Shown: positions 9,966 through 17,079 of the stretch, in pieces
Layout: every line of letters starts with the position of its first letter
Numbering within the stretch: position 1 is the first letter of the stretch
Origin: Acetobacter vaccinii
GTDB taxonomy: Bacteria > Pseudomonadota > Alphaproteobacteria > Acetobacterales > Acetobacteraceae
Assembly (NCBI RefSeq): GCF_008365315.1
Contig: NZ_CP043506.1
Coordinates: 310,001-374,000 of the forward strand
DNA length: 64,000 nucleotides
Direction: 5' to 3'
Translations under genes and position numbers: made by a program
Notes under the pieces: model-generated
Databases searched by the model: none
What the model was told of the DNA's origin: nothing
The model's input: only the letters and a program-made list of their open reading frames with translations

Positions 9966-10316
9966 ATGAGCACCATGCACTCTGCCCCCCGCCTGCGAGC
10001 CGATATTGTCGCCCGCGCCATCCTCCGCCAGTCCGGGCAGGATGGGCGTATGGCTGTCATGCTCCGCCGGGGTGACCCCGATGCCGGGGGCATACTGGTT
10101 GTGCTGGCCGACCGGCAGGGTAGCGGCGTTGTCCTGCGCCAGACACGCACGCCGGAAGGGGAAGAGGCCTGGCTACGGGCCAGTGGCGACAGCCCGCTGG
10201 AGCCGCTGGCCCTGCAGGATTACCTTGACCGGCAGTTAAAATACGACCCCGACCTGTGGGTGCTGGAAATCGATGCACCCGACTTCAGCCCTCCGTTTAA
10301 CGCGATACTGCTTTGA
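9966..10316 (+). CDS. DUF1491 family protein
   Basis: A 116-residue cytosolic protein of the DUF1491 family, small proteins found mainly in alphaproteobacteria with no assigned function. The family hallmark LRRGDPDAGGILVV is seen at about residues 35-48, followed by a short region ending in a YLDRQLKYDPDLWVLEID helix-strand. It begins one base after the protease stop codon, so it is very likely translated with the upstream genes. No membrane segment or catalytic motif is visible. Confidence 0.85.
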   Translation: MSTMHSAPRLRADIVARAILRQSGQDGRMAVMLRRGDPDAGGILVVLADRQGSGVVLRQTRTPEGEEAWLRASGDSPLEPLALQDYLDRQLKYDPDLWVLEIDAPDFSPPFNAILL

Positions 10317-10331
10317 CCCAGGCGGGTACAT

Positions 10332-10347
10332 TGTGTCCTATGTCACA
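10332..10347. promoter_or_regulatory. CRP/FNR-like palindrome upstream of the OmpA-family gene
   Basis: The 16-bp site TGTGTCCTATGTCACA matches the CRP consensus TGTGA-N6-TCACA at nine of ten defined positions. It lies about 165 bp before the OmpA-family start. It also sits inside a larger inverted pair, GGCGGGT at 10321-10327 and ACCCGCC at 10374-10380, so an RNA structure is an alternative reading. The regulatory role is inference only. Confidence 0.3.
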
Positions 10348-10511
10348 CGGCAGCGGTGTTTATTGCATGTAAAACCCGCCGCTTTTGGCAAAGTCAGCCC
10401 GGTGCCTGTTGCGCCGGGACCAACTTTACAGCAAAGAAAGCAGGCATGTGTGCCTTTGTAACATCTGATGCTGTATCCGACGCATCACACTGCCACAGCG
10501 GGGAGAAGACC

Positions 10512-11675
10512 ATGACGCCGCGCCGGACCCTGATCGCGCAAACGCTGCTCTCCGTGCCTGCGGCTGCCTGGCTTATCATGGCCAGCCCTGTCGCCCATGC
10601 CCAGCCGGTGCAGGGGCTGTACATCGCAGGTGAAGGTGGTGCCACCTTCAACCAGGACCAGCGTGTCCGTTCATCCTCCATGTTTCCCGACGGTCGTGAC
10701 CGCTGGCAGACGGGTGGCGTCGGGCTGGGGTCCGTTGGCTGGGGCCTGGGCAACGGCTTTCGCGTGGAAGTGGAAGGGGACTATCGCAGCATGGCCTATG
10801 GCCAGTTTGCGACCGATGCCTTCCATAACCAGCAGGTTGGCGGACGCAGGCAGACTTACGGGGTCATGGCCAACGCCCTGTTTGACATGGACGTGGGCAG
10901 CCCCTGGATATTCCCCTACTTCGGCGCCGGTGTCGGCTATGGCTGGACTGCCCTGAACACCTCTGTTCGGGCACCTGGGAACCAGTTCAACCAGCATATT
11001 GGCGGCACTTTTAGCAACTTTGCCTATCAGGCCATGTTTGGTCTGGCTTTTCCCGTGCCGTGGGTTGTCGGCCTGTCCGCCACGGCGGAATACCGCTTCT
11101 GGACCATGCTTGGCCCGCAGTCGCACAGCGCAAGCTCGTGGGGCACTGTGGGGGGCACCGTCAATGGCGTGACGCAGACGCATGACTATGCGTTCTCGAC
11201 TGGCAACCATGACACCAAGACCGACTTCAACCACTCCCTGATGCTGGGGCTGCGGTACGAGTTCAACCCCGCCCCGCCGCCGCCGCCAGCACCCGCAGCC
11301 CCGCCGGTGCCCGCACCGCAGGCTGCCCGCAGCTATCTGGTCTTTTTTGACTGGGACAAGGCCGACCTGACTGACCGTGCCCGCAGCATTGTCAGCACAG
11401 CCGCACAGGCCGCCGCCCATGTGGCCCTGACCCGGATTACGGTGTCGGGCTATACGGACAACTCCTCCGCCCATCCGGGCCAGAAAGCCGGGCTTGAGTA
11501 TAACCTCAAGCTGTCCCTGCGCCGTGCCGAAGTGGTCAAGGCCGAACTGGTGCGTGATGGCGTGCCCGGCTCCACCATTGATATCCATGGTTATGGCGAG
11601 GCCGACCCGCTGGTCAAAACCGGCCCCAACACCAAGGAAGCCCAGAACAGGCGGGTGGAAATTCTTTTCCGCTGA
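10512..11675 (+). CDS. OmpA family outer-membrane protein
   Basis: An outer-membrane beta-barrel protein with a peptidoglycan-binding tail. The ATG at 10512, preceded by GGGGAGAA, gives a clear signal peptide cleaved after PVAHA. Residues about 30-250 alternate aromatic and glycine-rich strands as in eight-stranded OmpA-type barrels. A Pro/Ala hinge (APPPPPAPAAPPVPAPQ) leads to the OmpA domain (about 270-387): YLVFFDWDKADL, VSGYTDNS, LSLRRAEVVKAELV and QNRRVEILF. It is monocistronic, closed by the terminator at 11721. It probably anchors the outer membrane to the wall. Confidence 0.93.
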   Translation: MTPRRTLIAQTLLSVPAAAWLIMASPVAHAQPVQGLYIAGEGGATFNQDQRVRSSSMFPDGRDRWQTGGVGLGSVGWGLGNGFRVEVEGDYRSMAYGQFATDAFHNQQVGGRRQTYGVMANALFDMDVGSPWIFPYFGAGVGYGWTALNTSVRAPGNQFNQHIGGTFSNFAYQAMFGLAFPVPWVVGLSATAEYRFWTMLGPQSHSASSWGTVGGTVNGVTQTHDYAFSTGNHDTKTDFNHSLMLGLRYEFNPAPPPPPAPAAPPVPAPQAARSYLVFFDWDKADLTDRARSIVSTAAQAAAHVALTRITVSGYTDNSSAHPGQKAGLEYNLKLSLRRAEVVKAELVRDGVPGSTIDIHGYGEADPLVKTGPNTKEAQNRRVEILFR

Positions 11676-11720
11676 GCCTATCCGGGCATTCTGCCTTTAG
11701 GCGGGTTGTCTGGACCCCAT

Positions 11721-11753
11721 AAAAAAACCCGCGCCCTTGAGCGCGGGTTTTTT
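11721..11753. terminator. Bidirectional Rho-independent terminator
   Basis: An 8-bp perfect stem (ACCCGCGC at 11727-11734 with GCGCGGGT at 11741-11748) has a 6-nt loop, an A run before it and a T run after it. It sits between the converging OmpA-family gene and cysK and can serve both. Confidence 0.9.
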
Positions 11754-11774
11754 GTTGGCCACTTGGCCACCTTT

Positions 11775-12761
11775 TTACAGCCCTGAAAACAGCGCCGTGG
11801 ACAGATAACGCTCTGCAAAGGACGGAGCGATAGCCACAATGGTCTTGCCTGCGTATTTCTTCTCACTCGCCAGCCTGTGTGCAGCATGCAGCGCAGCGCC
11901 GGAAGAAATACCGACAGGAATACCATCCAGCCGCGCACACCGCCGGGCAGCCGCTATGGCCTCCCGCTCGGATACAGTCAGCACGCCGTCCAGCAGGCTG
12001 GTATCGAGCGTTGCGGGGCAGAAGCCAGGCCCAATGCCCTGGATCCCATGGGGACCGGGCTCATCCCCGTTCAGCACAGCACTTTCGGAGGGTTCGACAG
12101 CAAACACCTGCAAGCCGGGCTTACGGGGCTTGAGCGCCATGGCAATGCCGGTTGCTGTACCACCAGTACCTGCGCCGGAGACAATCACATCCACCTCGCC
12201 CGCAGTATCGGTCCAGATTTCCTCTGCCGTGGTAGCGGCGTGGACAGCCGGGTTGGCCGGGTTGTTAAACTGGTCGGGCATCCAGGCATCGGGCGTTTCC
12301 GCCAGAATTTCATTCGCACGTGCAATGGCGCCAGCCATGCCAAGCCGTGCGGGTGTCAGTTCCACCTGGGCATCCATCAGCCGCAGCATGCGCCGCCGCT
12401 CGATAGAAGCACCCTCCGGCATGGTCACAATCAGCCGGTAGCCACGCGCCGCAGCCACAAAAGCAAGGGAAATACCGGTATTGCCCGATGTCGGCTCGAC
12501 CAGCAGCGTGCGGCCGGGGGTAATCTGCCCCGCCTGTTCCGCCGCCAGCACCATGGCTGCGCCGATTCTGTCCTTGACCGAGGCGAGTGGATTAAAAAAT
12601 TCCAGCTTCAACAGCAGGCGGCTTTTCAGCCCATCCTCCTGTGTCAGCCGTGGCAGGGCCACAAGGGGAGTGCCGCCAACCAGGTTAACCACCGAGTCGT
12701 AAACACGACCTCTGGGCGCGGCAAAATCGAACTGCTCTTTTTTCTGTGCTTTGCGTGTCAT
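11775..12761 (-). CDS. cysK: Cysteine synthase A (O-acetylserine sulfhydrylase)
   Basis: A PLP enzyme that makes cysteine from O-acetylserine and sulfide. At 328 residues it shows NLVGGTPLV, the PLP lysine Lys63 in NPLASVKDRIG, the asparagine loop EPTSGNTGISLAF, the GTGGTATG phosphate-binding loop, and PVGISSGAAL near the end. The ATG at 12761 with an AGCGGGG upstream was preferred over a GTG at 12797 that would add 12 poorly conserved residues. It is divergent from an Rrf2 regulator gene, as in several bacteria where Rrf2 proteins (CymR type) control cysteine metabolism, so regulation by its neighbour is likely but unproven. Confidence 0.95.
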   Translation of the reverse strand: MTRKAQKKEQFDFAAPRGRVYDSVVNLVGGTPLVALPRLTQEDGLKSRLLLKLEFFNPLASVKDRIGAAMVLAAEQAGQITPGRTLLVEPTSGNTGISLAFVAAARGYRLIVTMPEGASIERRRMLRLMDAQVELTPARLGMAGAIARANEILAETPDAWMPDQFNNPANPAVHAATTAEEIWTDTAGEVDVIVSGAGTGGTATGIAMALKPRKPGLQVFAVEPSESAVLNGDEPGPHGIQGIGPGFCPATLDTSLLDGVLTVSEREAIAAARRCARLDGIPVGISSGAALHAAHRLASEKKYAGKTIVAIAPSFAERYLSTALFSGL

Positions 12762-12868
12762 CCATTGCCCCGCTGAACTGTCTTTTACATCATGCACGCT
12801 TATAATACGAACTTAGTGCGTAGATAAACAGGCACCTGTCTGCTATACCGTATTCCAGTTGGGAAAAC

Positions 12869-12883
12869 AGCCGTTCAACGGCT
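12869..12883. promoter_or_regulatory. 15-bp perfect palindrome, candidate Rrf2 operator
   Basis: AGCCGTT-C-AACGGCT lies in the divergent cysK/Rrf2 spacer, 31 bp before the chosen Rrf2 start. Its placement suits autoregulation of the Rrf2 gene; control of cysK would need a longer reach. It does not match the IscR or CymR consensus that I know. Function inferred from position only. Confidence 0.4.
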
Positions 12884-12914
12884 TATGGCAGACCACAACC
12901 GGAGGGATGAAGCC

Positions 12915-13364
12915 ATGATTCTTCGCAAGGACAGGGTAATGACAGCCGTCCTTATTATGCTGGACGTTGCATTCTATGCTGGTCGTTCGGGCACTGTCAG
13001 CGCGGCTGATATTGCAGAACGCTCGGGCCTTGCCCGCCGTGGAATCGAACCTCTGCTCCAGGCATTGTCGCGCTCTGGCATGCTGGACAGCATCCGTGGC
13101 CCGCGTGGCGGCTACAAGCTGGGCCGCCCGCGCCGGGATATCTCGCTGGTGGACATTGCCGAGGCCGCGACCAGCAACGACACGGAAGATATGGAAAGCG
13201 CGCACAGCACGCTGCTGCGTAAGGTGATCGAACCCTGCTGGGCCGTGTTTGAGAAAGACCTCGTCAAAACCATGCGCCAGATCACGCTTGATGACCTTGT
13301 GCGTCAGGCGGAAGAGGCTGGACTGAAACGCCCGCTGAGCGAGCCCATTACATTTTCCATCTGA
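12915..13364 (+). CDS. Rrf2 family transcriptional regulator
   Basis: A 149-residue winged-helix repressor of the Rrf2/IscR/CymR family. The helix-turn-helix spans about residues 22-60 (SAADIAERSGLARRGIEPLLQ), followed by the wing GPRGGYKLGR and the family segment ISLVDIAEA. The three-cysteine Fe-S ligand motif of IscR is absent (one Cys, in EPCWAVF), so this is not a canonical Fe-S sensor. The ATG at 12915 was chosen over 12885 because a GGAGGG sits 8 nt before it. Divergence from cysK suggests a role in sulfur or cysteine control. A strong terminator follows at once. Confidence 0.88.
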   Translation: MILRKDRVMTAVLIMLDVAFYAGRSGTVSAADIAERSGLARRGIEPLLQALSRSGMLDSIRGPRGGYKLGRPRRDISLVDIAEAATSNDTEDMESAHSTLLRKVIEPCWAVFEKDLVKTMRQITLDDLVRQAEEAGLKRPLSEPITFSI

Positions 13365-13372
13365 CCATAAAA

Positions 13373-13402
13373 AAACGGCGTCAGAAGCCTGACGCCGTTT
13401 TT
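13373..13402. terminator. Bidirectional Rho-independent terminator
   Basis: A stem of at least nine bp (CGGCGTCAG at 13376-13384 with CTGACGCCG at 13389-13397) is closed by a 4-nt loop and flanked by A and T runs. It separates the converging Rrf2 gene and the lipoprotein gene at 13440. Confidence 0.92.
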
Positions 13403-13439
13403 AAGACCTGAACTACTCAGGCCTGGCCTTTATGCAGGC

Positions 13440-14000
13440 TTAGTGCTTGCGGCGTGCCGTTGTGTGCCCACGGCTGCGGGACTTGGCAGGAGCCTTCGAT
13501 TCGGCAGGCTTGGGGCCCATAATTGCCGGGTGCGGAATAACCACGCCCGTAGCGTCAACCTGCGCGGTCACGTTCAGCACCGTGCGTTCCTGACCCGGAC
13601 CGGGAATCAGCGTGACGGTAAACTTGTCCTGCCCGGCATAGCCCAGTGTGGGCGTATAGCTGACATGCGTGTCGTCATCGAGGGAATAGAGGAACGCCTT
13701 GCCGTGTTCCGGCGCGGGTTCCACCCCGAAGGAGGCATAGGCCTTCCCGTTGGTCTGCGACACCTTGAGTTCGCACAGCCCGTCGTCCGAACGCACAGTC
13801 ATGGTGGTGGACAACTGGCCGTTAGCGCCCTTCTGAATAGGGTCAACCTTACAGACGGCAGACTTCTTCATATATCCGAACGGATTGGGAGAACCAGTGC
13901 GGACAGGGCCGCTTGTAGTTGCACAGGCAGCAAGCAGCCCGCCCGTTAACGCCAGCCCGGCAATTCCTCTTAAGCGCACTCCACTGCTCCGCTTTTTCAT
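13440..14000 (-). CDS. Putative lipoprotein of unknown function
   Basis: A 186-residue protein with a lipoprotein signal: basic MKKRSSGVRLRG, a hydrophobic stretch and the lipobox LLAAC. The mature part has a compact beta-rich region with two cysteines (AVCKVDPI and GLCELKV), a segment reading SYTPTLGYAGQDKFTVTL that resembles an Ig-like strand pattern, and a basic tail (KSRSRGHTTARRKH). The ATG at 14000 was chosen because it directly starts the signal peptide; an upstream start would add 34 residues with no signal. No family recognised. It is divergent from another exported protein at 14308. Confidence 0.7.
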   Translation of the reverse strand: MKKRSSGVRLRGIAGLALTGGLLAACATTSGPVRTGSPNPFGYMKKSAVCKVDPIQKGANGQLSTTMTVRSDDGLCELKVSQTNGKAYASFGVEPAPEHGKAFLYSLDDDTHVSYTPTLGYAGQDKFTVTLIPGPGQERTVLNVTAQVDATGVVIPHPAIMGPKPAESKAPAKSRSRGHTTARRKH

Positions 14001-14307
14001 AATTCTGTTGGACACTGACAACTCCCGTGCACCGTCTGCGCGCCGGGTCTGGCACATTAGTCCAAACCCGCATCCCGCATTATGGAATGAAACGCACGCC
14101 ATAGAGCCGTTGCATAGCCTTTAGATCATCCCGCCACGGGAAGAAAGAGGCAGGGCGTCCATGGCCCAATGCAGCCCTGCATTGCCCGGTCTTAACCCCC
14201 TTGACACGGGCCTTGTCGCTCACAGGCAGGGGATATGGGAAAAAGACCGCTTTCTTTCCTCGCCAAATGGGCTATTGCCTTCCCCAGCATATGTTGGAGG
14301 TCCCTTC
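14001..14307. other. Divergent intergenic region (about 307 bp)
   Basis: This spacer separates two exported-protein genes and must carry both promoters. A TTGACA hexamer is seen at 14201-14206 on the + strand, but no good -10 box follows at 16-18 bp. No RNA gene, repeat or riboswitch is recognised. Confidence 0.4.
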
Positions 14308-14835
14308 ATGTTCCTTTCCCGTCTTCTTGCCGCGGGTGTCCTTGCCGCTGGCATTGTACACAGTTCTGTTACATTCGCCGCCAGCCCATGCGGCCATTCT
14401 CCCGCGCATGAGGCCTTCAACGTTCAGGGGTTGAAAAGTGAGCTTATGGTCACTGCCCTGTCCTGTAGCGCCCAGAATCGCTACAATGACTTTGTCGCCA
14501 AGTTCCGCGGCACGCTGCTGAAGGAAGAGGATAAGCTGAACAGCTATTTCCGCTCCATGTACGGCCGCAGCGCCCAGCGCGAGCACGACGACTACATCAC
14601 CCAGCTGGCCAATGTGCAGTCGGAAAGAGGGTTGCAGTCCGGCACCATCTTCTGCCAGCAGCGCCTGCCCATGTTTGACGAGATCAACGCCCTGGACAGC
14701 GGGGCTGACCTGTCAGCCTATGCCGAGGCCAAGGATGTGGTTCAGCCTGCCTCCTTCGAGACCTGTGCGGCCCCTGCCGCCACATCGCGCCCGACGGCGC
14801 GCAAGCGTCCGGCCCGCGCAGCCCGCCACGCCTGA
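14308..14835 (+). CDS. Exported protein of unknown function
   Basis: A 175-residue protein with a signal peptide (LLAAGVLAAGIVHSSVTFAA, cleaved before SPCGHSPAHE). The mature part is mostly helical and polar, with four cysteines (SPCGH, LSCSAQ, FCQQR, ETCAA) that could form two disulfides, and ends in a short Arg/Ala-rich tail. The ATG at 14308 is preceded by TTGGAGG at 7 nt. An upstream in-frame start at 14161 would bury the signal peptide and was rejected. No known domain is recognised. Confidence 0.72.
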   Translation: MFLSRLLAAGVLAAGIVHSSVTFAASPCGHSPAHEAFNVQGLKSELMVTALSCSAQNRYNDFVAKFRGTLLKEEDKLNSYFRSMYGRSAQREHDDYITQLANVQSERGLQSGTIFCQQRLPMFDEINALDSGADLSAYAEAKDVVQPASFETCAAPAATSRPTARKRPARAARHA

Positions 14836-14914
14836 GGTCACGCTGCGGGGCGGCGCACTGCCCGCCCCGCAAGCCGCTTGACGAATCAGGAACAAAGCGG
14901 GACAGAGTGTGGCT

Positions 14915-16930
14915 ATGAGCGATCTGTTCTCCGCACAGCCCCCCCGCAAGCCTGCCCCTGCCAGCCCCAAAGAGGCGGCCCTCCAGGCCTATGACGCCAA
15001 CGCCATTGAGGTGCTTGAAGGACTGGAACCAGTCCGTCGGCGGCCGGGCATGTATATTGGTGGCACGGACGAATCCGCCCTCCACCACCTTGCAGCGGAA
15101 ATTCTCGATAACGCGATGGACGAGGCCGTAGCCGGTCACGCCAACACGATTGAGGTCCGGCTTGACGCCGAGAACCGCCTGAGCGTGCGCGACAATGGCC
15201 GTGGCATACCGGTGGATGCCCACCCGCGCTTTCCCGACCGCTCCGCGCTGGAAGTAATCCTGACCACGCTGCATGCGGGGGGTAAATTCTCCGGCAAGGC
15301 ATACGCAACGTCGGGCGGCCTGCACGGGGTTGGCTCCTCCGTCGTGAATGCCCTGTCCGCCCGGATGGATGTGGAAATTGCACGTGACCGTGGTGTCTGG
15401 CGGCAGTCCTACGAACGCGGCAAGCCGGTCACCCAGTTGGAACGTGTCGGCAGTGCCCAGAATCGGCGCGGCACGCTGATTACCTTCCAGCCGGACCCCG
15501 AAATTTTTGGCACCCATGTCTTTATTCCCGCCCGGCTGTACAAGCTATGCCGGTCCAAGGCGTTCCTGTTCCGCGGCGTGACCATCCGCTGGTCATGCGA
15601 CCCGGCACTGGTCCGCACGGGTGATGACACCCCGACCGAGGCTGTACTGCATTTTCCCGGTGGGCTGGCTGACAGCCTGACGGATGAGCTTGGCCCCAGC
15701 GCCCCCCTGTTGGCCCCCCTGTGGGCAGGTGAAGCCCCCTTGCCCCCGGCTGCTGACGGCACCGAGACGGGCAAGGTGGAATGGGCGGTCGCATTTCTGG
15801 ACAGCGGCACAGCCTCTCTGGTGTCCTACTGCAACACCATCCCGACACCTCAGGGTGGCACGCATGAGACCGGCTTCCGCAATGCGCTGGTCAAAGGCTT
15901 CCGGGCATGGGGGGAGCAGCGGTCCATCAAGAAAGCACAGAGCATTACGGCTGATGATGTTCTGGGCATGATTGCCGGGCGGCTTTCCGCTTTTATCCGT
16001 GACCCGCAGTTTCAGGGTCAGACCAAGGAAAAACTGACCACGGCAGAAGCCGCCAAGCTGCTGGAAACAGCCCTGCGCGATCGGTTTGACCATTGGCTGG
16101 CGCAGAATCCACCCCAGGCGGACGCCCTGCTGGCTTTTGTGATCGAACGGGCGGAAGAACGCCTGCGCCGCAAGGAGCAGAAGGACACCCCGCGCAAAAG
16201 TGCCACGCGCCGCCTGCGCCTGCCCGGCAAGCTGACCGACTGCACCAAGGAACACGCCCCCGATACCGAAATCTTTCTGGTCGAGGGCGACTCGGCAGGT
16301 GGTTCCGCCAAGCAGGCCCGCAACCGCGAGACACAGGCCGTGCTGCCCCTACGCGGCAAAATCCTGAACGTCGCCAGCGCTACGACAGAAAAGCTACGTG
16401 CCAACCAGGAACTGCGCGACCTGATCGAAGCTCTGGGTTGTGGGTCAGGCGACCATTTTGACCTGAGCAAGCTGCGTTACGGTCGTGTCATCATCATGAC
16501 TGACGCTGACGTGGACGGTGCCCATATTGCCTCCCTGCTCATGACATTTTTCTACCGCGAGCTGCCTGAACTGGTGCGTAACGGCCATCTCTATCTGGCC
16601 CAGCCGCCCCTGTACCGCCTGACACAGGGTGCGCACAGCGTTTACGCCATGGATGACGCCGACCGGGACCGCAAGATGAAGTCCGAGTTCAAGAACAAGG
16701 GTAAGATTGATGTCTCCCGCTTTAAAGGTCTGGGGGAAATGCCCCCTGCTGACCTGAAGGAGACCACCATGGACCCACGCCGCCGTACACTGTTGCGTGT
16801 TGTCACCCCGCAGGAAGACCGCCTGAATACCCGCCAGCGGGTAGAAAGCCTGATGGGCCGCAAGCCGGAACTACGGTTTGCCTTTATTCAGGAACACGCC
16901 CGCACGGTTGATGCGCTGCTGGATATCTGA
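14915..16930 (+). CDS. parE: DNA topoisomerase IV subunit B
   Basis: ATPase subunit of topoisomerase IV, which unlinks daughter chromosomes with ParC. The 671-residue protein shows the GHKL ATPase motifs (EILDNAMDEAVAG, DNGRGIPVD, LHAGGKFSG, GLHGVGSSVVNALS) and the C-terminal Toprim domain with EGDSAGGSA, PLRGKILNV and IMTDADVDGAHI. The long GyrB-type Toprim insertion is missing and the sequence lacks GyrB hallmarks, which supports ParE. Start: ATG at 14915, with an in-frame GTG at 14909 as alternative. It is followed by two hairpins. Confidence 0.96.
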   Translation: MSDLFSAQPPRKPAPASPKEAALQAYDANAIEVLEGLEPVRRRPGMYIGGTDESALHHLAAEILDNAMDEAVAGHANTIEVRLDAENRLSVRDNGRGIPVDAHPRFPDRSALEVILTTLHAGGKFSGKAYATSGGLHGVGSSVVNALSARMDVEIARDRGVWRQSYERGKPVTQLERVGSAQNRRGTLITFQPDPEIFGTHVFIPARLYKLCRSKAFLFRGVTIRWSCDPALVRTGDDTPTEAVLHFPGGLADSLTDELGPSAPLLAPLWAGEAPLPPAADGTETGKVEWAVAFLDSGTASLVSYCNTIPTPQGGTHETGFRNALVKGFRAWGEQRSIKKAQSITADDVLGMIAGRLSAFIRDPQFQGQTKEKLTTAEAAKLLETALRDRFDHWLAQNPPQADALLAFVIERAEERLRRKEQKDTPRKSATRRLRLPGKLTDCTKEHAPDTEIFLVEGDSAGGSAKQARNRETQAVLPLRGKILNVASATTEKLRANQELRDLIEALGCGSGDHFDLSKLRYGRVIIMTDADVDGAHIASLLMTFFYRELPELVRNGHLYLAQPPLYRLTQGAHSVYAMDDADRDRKMKSEFKNKGKIDVSRFKGLGEMPPADLKETTMDPRRRTLLRVVTPQEDRLNTRQRVESLMGRKPELRFAFIQEHARTVDALLDI

Positions 16931-16939
16931 GTCCACCTA

Positions 16940-16966
16940 CCATCAGGCAGGCACAACGCCTGATGG
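16940..16966 (+). other. Hairpin downstream of parE
   Basis: A 9-bp perfect inverted repeat (CCATCAGGC at 16940-16948, GCCTGATGG at 16958-16966) with a 9-nt loop lies just after the parE stop. No T run follows, so it is more likely an mRNA 3'-end structure than a terminator; the true terminator is at 17003. Confidence 0.5.
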
Positions 16967-17002
16967 CATGACCCTGCGCAGGGCCGTATTTTCCAAAACC
17001 CC

Positions 17003-17044
17003 ATACCAAAAAGGCCGGGCATTGCTGCCCGGCCTTTTTGGTAT
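17003..17044. terminator. Strong bidirectional terminator between parE and nuoM
   Basis: A 19-bp perfect stem (17003-17021 with 17026-17044) has a TTGC loop. The GC-rich core GGCCGGGC is flanked by five A and five T, so it can end transcripts from parE on the + strand and nuoM on the - strand. Confidence 0.93.
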
Positions 17045-17079
17045 CAATGCCCCGCAATAGCGGGACTGGTCAGCCCGTA

